A stretch of DNA of 64,000 bases, from assembly GCA_965530755.1 (NCBI GenBank), contig CBESNA010000001.1, positions 1 to 64,000 on the forward strand, written 5' to 3'. Position numbers and translations under genes: made by a program. The DNA comes from SZUA-35 sp965530755 (GTDB lineage: Bacteria; Actinomycetota; Acidimicrobiia; Acidimicrobiales; SZUA-35). Positions within the stretch are counted from its first letter, which is position 1. The number at the start of each line of letters is the position of its first letter. Below the pieces are notes generated by a model, which did no database searches, was not told the origin of the DNA, and saw nothing but the letters and a program-made list of their open reading frames with translations. Shown piece after piece: positions 52,338 to 60,383 of this stretch.

Positions 52338-52775
52338 TCAGCCCCTCTTGATCAGGGGGCGGCCGTACGTGGATGTCGGCAGCTCGGCCGCCTTGGTCTT
52401 GCCTCGTTCCTGCCACTGCAACCACATCACGATCATTCCGGTGAGGAACGCGATGTAGATCAGTGCAGCGATCGAGTCGGACAGCACTCGATAGGTGATC
52501 TCGAAGGGGAACCAGCCGCCCTGGCTCTTGGCGGTGATCAGGCCCCAGGCATCCCAGATGCGATCGGCTCGGAAGCTCCACTCGTTCTCGGCGAGGGTCA
52601 ACCACTGGTGGGGCACGATGCCGAAGACGAGGAAGAAGACGAAAAAGACGTACACCGACATCATGCTCGCCTCGCCCCAGCTCATGTGGTTCTCGGGGTC
52701 TCGCCGAGACGACCACAACGCAAAGGCGCCGACCAGGAGGAAGGAGATGGCGGTTGAAACAATGAGAGCGGTCAC
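52338..52775 (-). CDS. Small membrane protein, first gene of the bc-nuo2 operon
   Basis: The GTG at 52775 gives 145 aa (VTALIVSTAISFLLVGAFAL). Three helices are predicted: 2-20, about 40-57 (SVYVFFVFFLVFGIVP) and about 107-126. ENHMSWGEASMMSV and NEWSFRADRIWDAWG are distinctive, but I do not recognise the family. The earlier in-frame ATG at 52874 lies upstream of the inferred promoter. It is the gene nearest the Rex site, with a leader of about 40 nt. Confidence 0.78.
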   Translation of the reverse strand: MTALIVSTAISFLLVGAFALWSSRRDPENHMSWGEASMMSVYVFFVFFLVFGIVPHQWLTLAENEWSFRADRIWDAWGLITAKSQGGWFPFEITYRVLSDSIAALIYIAFLTGMIVMWLQWQERGKTKAAELPTSTYGRPLIKRG

Positions 52776-52806
52776 GCAGAACCTCGACAGTGGCGAGCAA
52801 ACGAGC

Positions 52807-52824
52807 TTGTGAACAGTTGCACAA
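52807..52824 (-). promoter_or_regulatory. Rex operator (NADH/NAD+ redox repressor site)
   Basis: TTGTGAACAGTTGCACAA matches the known Rex consensus TTGTGAANNNNTTCACAA at 13 of 14 defined positions (one mismatch in the right half). It lies across the inferred -10/start region of the promoter for the leftward bc-nuo2 operon, 32-49 bp upstream of the first start codon. A rex gene is present at 61.7 kb. Confidence 0.82.
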
Positions 52825-52853
52825 TCTAATCGAACGATCCTGCCTCTGTGCAA
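52824..52853 (-). promoter_or_regulatory. Promoter of the cytochrome bc-nuo2 operon
   Basis: On the minus strand TTGCAC (52853-52848), an 18-bp spacer and TTAGAT (52829-52824) fit a housekeeping promoter. The Rex site begins at the last base of the -10, so bound Rex would block the polymerase. Confidence 0.5.
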
Positions 52854-53123
52854 ACCGAGTGCGCGATGGCGCAAACGGATCGTCGAGAGGCAGAGTCGAC
52901 CGAACGATCGAACACCTTAGGCTCACCTGCACAGCGAGCAGCCCGATGTTAGTGCGAAGAACCCGTGGTCTGTCACGTTCTCCCGATTCGACGAGTTGTT
53001 CGACGAACTCGCTGAATGCAGCAGATCGCGCCTACAGTTCGGGCTTCGTGTCTCTTTGTCCACTCGTCATTTTCGATCTTGCCTCACGCGTTTGCGCCGG
53101 CAGCTCCCATCCCCGAGGATCAC

Positions 53124-54014
53124 GTGACTGAAATCCCCGAACATCTCCTGAAGCGCAGCCGGGCGGCCAAGGGCACGCCGGACCCCTCGGGAGACAGCGC
53201 CGGAAGCGCGGTCGAATCCGCACCGCCGGCCTCAGCAGCACCGGCCACCGCGGGACCACCCGCCATCGCCGCAGCGGCAAGTGCGATCCCGAAGGATCCG
53301 GAGCCGAAGCCCGAACCCGACCTGCCCCACTACATCGTCGCCGCCAACAAGCGGAGGAAGCTCCCGCTGTGGAGTTTCCTCGTTGTCGGCGCACTGCCGC
53401 TCTGGGCAATCAGTTTCGCGGGCACCATGCAGCAGCCCGCGGTCGAAGATCCACTGTTCGAAGAGGCGGCGCTCGTCTACGCCGAGACCGGCGGTTGCTC
53501 GGGTTGCCACGGCGCCGGCGGTGGCGGCGGTGTCGGTTACAAATTCAGCGAAGGCGAGATCATCAAGACCTTCCCCGAGCCGATCGACCAGATCGCACAC
53601 ATCGCTCGCGGCTCGAGCCTCATCAATGGCGAGCAGTACGGCGATCCGGAACGCGACGGTGGAGCCCGCATCTCCGGCGCTCGTAACCAGGGCGCCATGC
53701 CGGCCATGCTCGGCGTCCTGTCGATGGCGGAGCTCGAGTTGGTGGTCTTCCACGAACGAGCCGTCATCGGTGGCGAAGACACCGAGTCCGCGCTCTACCA
53801 GGAGTGGATCGATCACCTCCGCGAAGCCGCTGAGAGCGGTGAAGGTTCACCGACCAGTGACGACGATCTCAATCTGATCCTCCAGTGTTCCGATCCGGCG
53901 TACACCCCGGGTGGGTCCGGACCTGGTCCGGTCGACCTCGACGGTGACGGAGCAAACGACTGCCCCGGCCCCGATGGGTCGGTGACCGGAAGCGGCGAAG
54001 TCGCTGCCGGTTGA
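53124..54014 (+). CDS. Membrane-anchored mono-haem cytochrome c
   Basis: The GTG at 53124 follows GAGGAT and gives 296 aa. It starts VTEIPEHLLKRSRAAKG, almost the same as the N-terminus of the subunit IV protein. An Ala/Pro-rich linker, one membrane helix (about 77-95: LPLWSFLVVGALPLWAIS) and a cytochrome c domain with CSGCHG (about 125) and a likely Met ligand near AMPAML follow. The acidic C-terminus resembles a calcium-binding stretch (DLDGDGANDCPG). It may carry electrons between the bc complex and the oxidase. It is divergent from the bc operon. Confidence 0.88.
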   Translation: MTEIPEHLLKRSRAAKGTPDPSGDSAGSAVESAPPASAAPATAGPPAIAAAASAIPKDPEPKPEPDLPHYIVAANKRRKLPLWSFLVVGALPLWAISFAGTMQQPAVEDPLFEEAALVYAETGGCSGCHGAGGGGGVGYKFSEGEIIKTFPEPIDQIAHIARGSSLINGEQYGDPERDGGARISGARNQGAMPAMLGVLSMAELELVVFHERAVIGGEDTESALYQEWIDHLREAAESGEGSPTSDDDLNLILQCSDPAYTPGGSGPGPVDLDGDGANDCPGPDGSVTGSGEVAAG

Positions 54015-54129
54015 TCCGCCTCCGGCGATCGCCACTGTCGACACTGGTCCGAATGACCAATTGACCTGCCGCCACATCGACCCGAGACTCAACAAGACTG
54101 TTGGTCTGATCTCGTCGACGAAAGTACCC

Positions 54130-56472
54130 ATGCCCGATCCTCGTGCCCGCTGGGTTCGCATCCGCTCTTCTCTCGTCGCACTGATCGTGTTCAGCTCGGC
54201 GATGGCTGCAGCAGGCACGGCTGGCGCCACCGACGCCACGATCGATGAGGCCACCGAGCGAACATCTGCAGCCGTCCCAGGCGACGTGTTGCCCGGCGAC
54301 GTCGTGATCGAGACCACCGACCCTACGGTCGACACGACCTCTCGGACCTACGTCGGTGCGCTTCAGGATCTTCGTGAAGAGCAGCAGATCCGCCAGGCGC
54401 TCACCCGGCGGTTCATCGACACCGGCACCGCTGCCGCCGTCACCGGCGACATCGCGGTCACCTACGTCCGTTCGACGCCGTCAGATGTGAGAGCGGTGGT
54501 CGATGCCGCTGTCAGCGACTGGAACGCAACCCTAAGAACGACCTCGAGCGGTCCAGTCATCGTCAGTTTCGACTGGGTGGACCTGTCCGACACCCTTCCC
54601 GGCACCCTCGGATTCGCAGGTCCGACTGGGTTCATTCGACGAGCCGACAACCTGTACTACCCCGTAGCTCTGGCCAACACCCTCGACCGCCGCGACTACG
54701 CCCCGAGCCGGGTGGAGATCGAAGTCACGATCTCGAGTGCGTTCTACGATCAGCCGGGTGGCTGGTACGTCGACGCCTCGGACGAGAGTATTCCGTTCAA
54801 CCGACTCGACCTCTATGCCACGATGCTCCATGAACTCGGCCACGGTTTCGGGTTCCTCGGATCGGCCGAGCGACGCGACGGCGTCAACCTCCTCCAGGTC
54901 CCGCCGGACAAGTTCGACACTCTCGTTCGTTATCGGGGCTCGCGATTGGTCGATCTCGCCAACAACGGCGCCTACCTCACGAGCGGGGAACTGTTCATCG
55001 ACATCGGCGGCGGCCAGCTCCACGAGATCTACGCACCTCGAACCTTCTACAACGGCAGCAGCTACTCGCACTTCGACGAGGCCGAGTACCGCAGCGGCGA
55101 CCCAGGTTCGCTGATGACACCTGCGCTCGGCGCAGGCGAGACCGAACGCGTGATCGATGCACCGACACTCGGGGTGCTGGTACAGAGCGGCTGGCAGACC
55201 GACGTCCCGATGCTTGCCCCGTCCATCACCGAGGTCGGCGAGCGCTCAGGCGCCTTCGATGTGTCGTGGTCGGCCGACCTCGGGGAGAACGCCGTCCCTC
55301 CCCAGTCCTGGGCGATCCGTGTGGTCCGCACCAGCAACGGGCAGCAGGCGGCTCGGGTCGTCACCAGTGGCTCGGCCAGGACTGCACGAGTGTCCGGTCT
55401 CACGAACAATCTCAACTACCGGGTAGAGGTGAGCCCGATCGGCTTCGCTGCCAGCCCGGGAACCGCCACGCAAACCCTGTCGCTCACTCCTCCCCCGGTG
55501 GCGCCGACCTTGGTGAACGTCGCTGGATCCGGATTCGATCGGACGGTGCAGTGGCAGCTGGCCGACGACGGGGGCAGCCCCGTGATCCGTTATGACGTGC
55601 AGATGTCGAAGAACGGCGGCTCCTTCGTCCCCCTCGGAAGCACCGGCTCGGCCCAGATCGCCACGGGACGACTCACCAACGACGTCTTCCAGTTCCGGGT
55701 CCAGGCGGTCAACGCCAATGGCGGCAGCATCTTCGGCTACTCACTTCCGACCGGCTTCACCAACACCGTCGTGCGCCCGCTTCCCCTCGACGGCGAGATC
55801 GCCCGTCTCTACCAGGCCTATTTTGATCGAGTCCCCGACCGGACGGGAATGGCGTTCTATCTCGACCAGCGATCGACCGGTCGTTCGCTCTCATCGGTCT
55901 CCCAGGAGTTCCTCGATTCGTCCGAGTTCGTCTCCGCCTACGGCTCACTCGGCAATCGGGCGTTCATCGAACAGCTGTATCGCAACGTCCTCGGCCGGCG
56001 AGGCGATTCCGGAGGAATCGACTACTGGACGTCCCAGCTCGACTCCGGCCGTGCGAGGTCCTCCGTCGTGATCGACTTCGCCCAGTCATCCGAATTCGTT
56101 CTACAGACCGACACCGCCCCGGTGCAGAGTCCCAACCAGGGCGCGGTCTACCGTCTCTATCTGGCCTACTTCCTCCGGCCGGCCGATGCCGGCGGAGCTG
56201 CATTCTGGACCCAGGAGGCCAACAGCGGACGATCGCTCACCAGCATCTCGAACGCCTTTGCCCTCTCACCGGAGTTCAGCGATCGTTACGGCGACCTCTC
56301 GAACGCGGCCTTCATCGAGCTCGTCTACGCCAACGTGCTCGGCCGCCTACCCGACAGCGCCGGCCGCACGTACTGGCTCGGCCGGATGGCCGGCGGCGTG
56401 TCGCAGGGCGACGTGATGCTGGCCTTCTCGGAGTCGCCCGAGTTCGTGCTGCGCACCGGCTCGGTCCGCTGA
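54130..56472 (+). CDS. Secreted zinc-metalloprotease-like protein with FN3 and DUF4214 domains
   Basis: The ATG at 54130 gives 780 aa with a signal peptide (SLVALIVFSSAMAAAGTAGA). The catalytic part, to about 345, includes LHELGHGFGFLGS (about 232), an extended HExxHxxG-type zinc site whose third ligand is not obvious, and MTPAL as a possible Met-turn. Two fibronectin-III-like domains (about 361-455, 457-545) and two DUF4214 repeats (about 555-655 and 670-775; RLYQAYFDRVPDRTGMAFYL and RLYLAYFLRPADAGGAAFWT) follow. DUF4214 is common in secreted actinobacterial proteins and may bind the cell surface. A TTG at 54061 is a weaker start. Confidence 0.85.
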   Translation: MPDPRARWVRIRSSLVALIVFSSAMAAAGTAGATDATIDEATERTSAAVPGDVLPGDVVIETTDPTVDTTSRTYVGALQDLREEQQIRQALTRRFIDTGTAAAVTGDIAVTYVRSTPSDVRAVVDAAVSDWNATLRTTSSGPVIVSFDWVDLSDTLPGTLGFAGPTGFIRRADNLYYPVALANTLDRRDYAPSRVEIEVTISSAFYDQPGGWYVDASDESIPFNRLDLYATMLHELGHGFGFLGSAERRDGVNLLQVPPDKFDTLVRYRGSRLVDLANNGAYLTSGELFIDIGGGQLHEIYAPRTFYNGSSYSHFDEAEYRSGDPGSLMTPALGAGETERVIDAPTLGVLVQSGWQTDVPMLAPSITEVGERSGAFDVSWSADLGENAVPPQSWAIRVVRTSNGQQAARVVTSGSARTARVSGLTNNLNYRVEVSPIGFAASPGTATQTLSLTPPPVAPTLVNVAGSGFDRTVQWQLADDGGSPVIRYDVQMSKNGGSFVPLGSTGSAQIATGRLTNDVFQFRVQAVNANGGSIFGYSLPTGFTNTVVRPLPLDGEIARLYQAYFDRVPDRTGMAFYLDQRSTGRSLSSVSQEFLDSSEFVSAYGSLGNRAFIEQLYRNVLGRRGDSGGIDYWTSQLDSGRARSSVVIDFAQSSEFVLQTDTAPVQSPNQGAVYRLYLAYFLRPADAGGAAFWTQEANSGRSLTSISNAFALSPEFSDRYGDLSNAAFIELVYANVLGRLPDSAGRTYWLGRMAGGVSQGDVMLAFSESPEFVLRTGSVR

Positions 56473-56490
56473 TCCAGCGAAGCGACTGAC

Positions 56491-57783
56491 TCAGCGAAGC
56501 GACTGAGCAGCTGTTCCCGCGGCCTCGATCGTCCGTTCGATGTCTGCGTCGCTGTGGGCGAGGCTCGGGAACGCAGCCTCGTACGGTCCCGGGGCAAGGG
56601 CGACGCCCTGGTCGAGCATGGCGTGGAAGAACGGGGCATAGCTCCCGTTGTCGGCGGCAGTCTTGGCGTCGTCGTAGTTCCGAACCGGGGAGTCGGCGAA
56701 GAAGATCCCGAAGAGTGGGCCGACCCGCGGAACCTGTACGTCGACTCCAGCGGCTCCAATGGCGGCGGCGAGTCCTTCGGCGAGCCGAGTGGCCTTGGCC
56801 ACGAGCTCGTCGTACCGATCGTCGGTGAGCTGATCGAGCACGGCGAGTCCGGCCGCCGTTGCCAGCGGGTTCCCCGACAGCGTGCCGCCCTGATAGACGG
56901 GGCCGAGCGGTGCGATGTGGGACATCACTTCACGCGATCCACCGAACGCGCCGACGGGGAGACCACCACCGATGATCTTGCCGAACGCCCAGACGTCCGG
57001 GGTTACCCCGGACCAGGCCGTCGCTCCCCCTCGACCGAGACGAAAGCCGGTGATCACCTCGTCGAAGAGGAGCAGAGCGCCGACCCGATCACATTCGGCT
57101 CGGCACGCCTGCAGGAAGCCCGGTTCGGGTTCGACGACACCCATGTTCGCGGCGACCGGTTCGATCGCCAGGACGGCGGTTTCCTCGTCGAGGGTCGGGA
57201 CGACGTTGTACGGCCACACGACGGTGTCGGCAACCGAGGCCTCTGTGACACCGGCCGAGCCGACGAGCCCCTGGTTGGCGACCCCCGAGCCGCCGGCGAC
57301 CAGCAGCGAGTCGACGTGACCGTGGTAGCACCCAGCAAACTTCACGACCTTCGAGCGGCCGGTGGCTCCCCTGGCAAGACGAATCGCTGACATGGTCGCT
57401 TCGGTCCCCGACGAGGTCATGCGAATCATCTCGATGCCGGGGACCCACTCGACGATGCGTTCCGCGAGTTCGATCTCGCCGACCGTCGATGCCCCGTACG
57501 TGGTCCCCTTGGTGGCTGCGGTCCGGATTGCGGCGACGACCGCTGGATCGGCGTGGCCGAGAATCGATGCCCCGTAGCTCTGGACGTAGTCGAGGTACTT
57601 ATTGCCTTCCGGGTCCCAGACGTACGCACCTTGCGCCCGGTCGACGAAGTAGGGAGTTCCGCCGACGGAGAGGAACGCTCGGACCGGCGAGTTGACCCCG
57701 CCGGGAAGCACACGCTTGGCCCGCTCGAAGAGTTGCTCGTTGGATCGGCCTGGAGAGGCGGGAGGGGCAGCAGCGTCGTTCAC
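56491..57783 (-). CDS. hemL: Glutamate-1-semialdehyde 2,1-aminomutase
   Basis: The 430-aa PLP enzyme converts glutamate-1-semialdehyde to 5-aminolevulinate, the second step of the C5 haem route. Landmarks are RVLPGGVNSPVRAF (about 23), SSGTEATMSAIRLARG, LLLFDEVITGFR and AFGKIIGGGLPVGAFGG with the PLP lysine near 268. It is the last gene of the rex-hem operon. Its final codons lie in a short direct repeat (CAGCGAAGCGACTGA twice, 56475-56506), and the secreted-protease gene ends 18 bp away on the other strand. Confidence 0.97.
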   Translation of the reverse strand: MNDAAAPPASPGRSNEQLFERAKRVLPGGVNSPVRAFLSVGGTPYFVDRAQGAYVWDPEGNKYLDYVQSYGASILGHADPAVVAAIRTAATKGTTYGASTVGEIELAERIVEWVPGIEMIRMTSSGTEATMSAIRLARGATGRSKVVKFAGCYHGHVDSLLVAGGSGVANQGLVGSAGVTEASVADTVVWPYNVVPTLDEETAVLAIEPVAANMGVVEPEPGFLQACRAECDRVGALLLFDEVITGFRLGRGGATAWSGVTPDVWAFGKIIGGGLPVGAFGGSREVMSHIAPLGPVYQGGTLSGNPLATAAGLAVLDQLTDDRYDELVAKATRLAEGLAAAIGAAGVDVQVPRVGPLFGIFFADSPVRNYDDAKTAADNGSYAPFFHAMLDQGVALAPGPYEAAFPSLAHSDADIERTIEAAGTAAQSLR

Positions 57784-57796
57784 CGCACCAGTGTGC

Positions 57797-58780
57797 TCAG
57801 GTGCGAAGCATCTCGGCCACCTCGGCCGCGAGATAGGTGAGGATGATGTCGGCGCCGGCTCGTTTGATCGCGGTCAAGACCTCGATCGCCGCCGCATCGC
57901 CGTCGATCCAGCCATTCGCTGCGGCGGCCTTGAGCATCGCGTACTCGCCACTCACGTGATACGCCGCCACCGGCACCTCGACGTCTGCCCTCACGGCAGC
58001 GATCAGATCGAGGTAGGTGTGAGCCGGTTTGACCATGACCATGTCGGCCCCTTCTGCGATGTCGAGGCGAACCTCCTCGAGCGCCTCCCTGCCGTTGCGA
58101 GGATCCTGTTGGTAACCCTTGCGATCGCCACCGTCCGCGATCGTGACGTCGACGGCATCGCGGAATGGCCCGTACATGGCGCTCGCATACTTCGCGGCGT
58201 AGGCGAGGATCGAGACGTCGTCGAAGCCCGCTTCGTCGAGCGCTGACCGGATCGCCCCGACCTGACCGTCCATCATCCCAGACGGTGCAACGACATGGGC
58301 TCCCGCCGTCGCCTGCGCAACGGCGATCCTCCGATAGTTGATCAGGGTTGCATCGTTGTCGACCTCGCCGGCGGCGTCGACGATGCCGCAGTGGCCGTGA
58401 CTCGTGTACTCGTCGACACAGAGGTCAGCCATCAACACGATGCGGTCGCCCAGACGATCGCGCAGACGGCGCAACGCCACCTGGACGATGCCGTCCGCTG
58501 CCCAGGCTTGCGATCCTTCGTCGTCCTTGGTGGCCGGGATGCCGAACAGCATGATGGCCGGGATGCCGAGGGCGACCAGGCGGTCGACCTCGGTGTCGAG
58601 CGATGCGAGGTTGTGCTGCTGGACGCCGGGAAGTGACGCTATGTCGACGGGGGCCTCGATGCCCTCACGCACGAAGAGCGGCGCAACAAGGTCGTCGACC
58701 GAGAGGGTGGTCTGGGCGACGAGTCGGCGCAGTGCACCGGTACGGCGAAGCCGACGGAGGCGGCGCTGGGGGAACGTCAT
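57797..58780 (-). CDS. hemB: Delta-aminolevulinic acid dehydratase (porphobilinogen synthase)
   Basis: The 327-aa enzyme condenses two 5-aminolevulinate molecules. Schiff-base lysines are in YAAKYASAMYGPFRDA and MVKPAHTYLD. The metal-binding stretch reads DLCVDEYTSHGHCG: two of the three zinc cysteines are kept and the middle one is Asp, a mixed form seen in actinobacteria as I recall. It overlaps hemD by 4 nt and is followed by hemL after 13 nt. Confidence 0.96.
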   Translation of the reverse strand: MTFPQRRLRRLRRTGALRRLVAQTTLSVDDLVAPLFVREGIEAPVDIASLPGVQQHNLASLDTEVDRLVALGIPAIMLFGIPATKDDEGSQAWAADGIVQVALRRLRDRLGDRIVLMADLCVDEYTSHGHCGIVDAAGEVDNDATLINYRRIAVAQATAGAHVVAPSGMMDGQVGAIRSALDEAGFDDVSILAYAAKYASAMYGPFRDAVDVTIADGGDRKGYQQDPRNGREALEEVRLDIAEGADMVMVKPAHTYLDLIAAVRADVEVPVAAYHVSGEYAMLKAAAANGWIDGDAAAIEVLTAIKRAGADIILTYLAAEVAEMLRT

Positions 58781-59496
58781 GGGGCGAGCGTATGCAGCGC
58801 AGCGGCGATCAGGCCATCCGTCGAGGGCTCGGCCGCGGTCGTTGCGACGGCGAGCCCCAGTCCCCGGATCGCAGCTGCCGTGGATTCGCCGATGGCGACG
58901 AGCGCGGGGAGCTCGGCCGGATCGAGCCGATCGAGCAGGCGCTCGATGACCGATGGTGCGGTGACGAGCACGAGGTCAGCGGCGCTGATGCGATCGATGT
59001 CCGACGAGCTGATCTCGGGAGCGAGCGTGCGGTATGCCGTGACCACCTCGACCTCGACCCCCCGGCGTTTCAGAGCGGCGGCGAGATCGTCCGAGGCGAG
59101 CTCGGCGACCGCGGCGACCACCCGCTCCCCCTCGAGGACCGGAAGCGTGCGACCGAGGCCGGCGGCCGACGGCTCGGGGGCTTCGAACGAGACGGTGAGA
59201 CCAAGCTCCACCGCCCGGCGCGCCGTGGCTCGACCGACCACGCCTAGCCGGAAAGCTCCACCAGGGCAGGCTGTAGCGACCGCGTCCACACCGTTGGACG
59301 AGGTCACGGCGACCCAGCTGTTCTTGACGACTGCAGCCAACGCCCGGCGGAGCGCTTCGCCCCCATCGATCGGAGGTACGACCTCGATCAAGGGAACGTG
59401 CACGGCGAACGCGCCGGCACGACGAATGGCGTCGAGCAGGGGCCCGCTCTGGCTCGTGGCCCGGCACACCACCAGGTGGCGTCCGGCGAGCGTCAT
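58777..59496 (-). CDS. hemD: Uroporphyrinogen-III synthase
   Basis: The 239-aa protein has the two-lobed HemD pattern: start HLVVCRATSQSGPLLDAIR, then VAVTSSNGVDAVATA (about 63), and in lobe two DLVLVTAPSVIERLLDRL and PALVAIGESTAAAIRGLGL. HemD sequences are poorly conserved; identity rests on these segments and on its place between hemC and hemB, both overlapped by 4 nt. It closes and inverts ring D of hydroxymethylbilane. Confidence 0.94.
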   Translation of the reverse strand: MTLAGRHLVVCRATSQSGPLLDAIRRAGAFAVHVPLIEVVPPIDGGEALRRALAAVVKNSWVAVTSSNGVDAVATACPGGAFRLGVVGRATARRAVELGLTVSFEAPEPSAAGLGRTLPVLEGERVVAAVAELASDDLAAALKRRGVEVEVVTAYRTLAPEISSSDIDRISAADLVLVTAPSVIERLLDRLDPAELPALVAIGESTAAAIRGLGLAVATTAAEPSTDGLIAAALHTLAP

Positions 59497-60383
59497 GCGA
59501 CCAGATCCCGTAGCTGCCGGGCTGCCGCCCGCCCGATCTCTTCGTCAGCCGCTCGGTCGGAGCCCTCGGTTCCCGACACCAGGACTCGTTCGAGCCGTTG
59601 CTCGTCGATCGATGTCAGCATCGCGATGACCGTGAGACGTCCGTCGTCCCCGAGGACAGCGTTGGCCCCCGCGGGAAGATCGCAGTCGCCGCCGAGCTCG
59701 AGCAGAAAGCCGCGCTCGGCGTCGAGCATGCGGCGAGCGCCGGAGTCCTCGATCGCCGACAGGAGCTCGATCAGCTCCTCCCGGTCGGCACGACACTCGA
59801 CCGCCAACGCGCCCTGACCCACCTGGGGGATCATCGCATCCGGTGACAGCACGTCCACGGTGTCGAGCTGCAGGCCGAGACGCTCGATGGCCGCGTTCGC
59901 CATGACCAATGCATCGAATTCCGAGAGCTTCGACAACCGAGTTCCGATGTTGCCTCGCAGGCCAACGAACTGGAGATCGGGTCGTAGCCGGGCGAGCTGC
60001 ACCCGCCGACGATTGCTGCCAGTGGCAACGATCGCTCCCGGAGCGAGATCTGCCAGCCGGCCGCCGACGAGCGCGTCCCGCGCGTCGCCTCGAGCGGGTA
60101 CCGCACCGATCACGAGCTCGTCCGGCGTGCATGCTTGAAGGTCCTTCGCCGAGTGCACGGCAATGTCAGCGGCGCCGGACAGCAGGACGTTCTGGACTTC
60201 CTTGCTGAACGCACCCTTCCCGCCGAGGGCCGAGATGGGGACATCCAACCGCAGATCGGCGAACGTGTCCATCGTGACGAGTTCGGTCTCGACCGTGCGG
60301 TCCTGTCCTGTGATCAGGTCGGCAACGTGGTGGGCCTGCCACAACGCCAGCGGACTCTTGCGCGTGGCGATGCGGATCTTCAC
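59493..60383 (-). CDS. hemC: Hydroxymethylbilane synthase (porphobilinogen deaminase)
   Basis: The 296-aa enzyme starts IRIATRKSPLALWQAHHVADL, has the active loop AVHSAKDLQACTP (about 77), ATGSNRRRVQLARLRPDL, and the dipyrromethane-cofactor cysteine in LELGGDCDLPAGAN (about 236). It makes the linear tetrapyrrole from porphobilinogen. Overlaps both hemA and hemD by ATGA, giving tight coupling through the pathway. Confidence 0.96.
   Translation of the reverse strand: MKIRIATRKSPLALWQAHHVADLITGQDRTVETELVTMDTFADLRLDVPISALGGKGAFSKEVQNVLLSGAADIAVHSAKDLQACTPDELVIGAVPARGDARDALVGGRLADLAPGAIVATGSNRRRVQLARLRPDLQFVGLRGNIGTRLSKLSEFDALVMANAAIERLGLQLDTVDVLSPDAMIPQVGQGALAVECRADREELIELLSAIEDSGARRMLDAERGFLLELGGDCDLPAGANAVLGDDGRLTVIAMLTSIDEQRLERVLVSGTEGSDRAADEEIGRAAARQLRDLVA

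Larger units (their letters stand above)
52776..53123. other. 348-bp divergent control region
   Basis: This is the gap between the leftward bc-nuo2 unit and the rightward cytochrome c gene. Besides the Rex operator and its promoter it holds a 20-bp imperfect palindrome, CGAGTTGTTCGACGAACTCG (52992-53011), overlapped by two copies of TTCGACGA 12 bp apart. It could be an operator for the rightward gene. I see no coding sequence. Confidence 0.55.
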
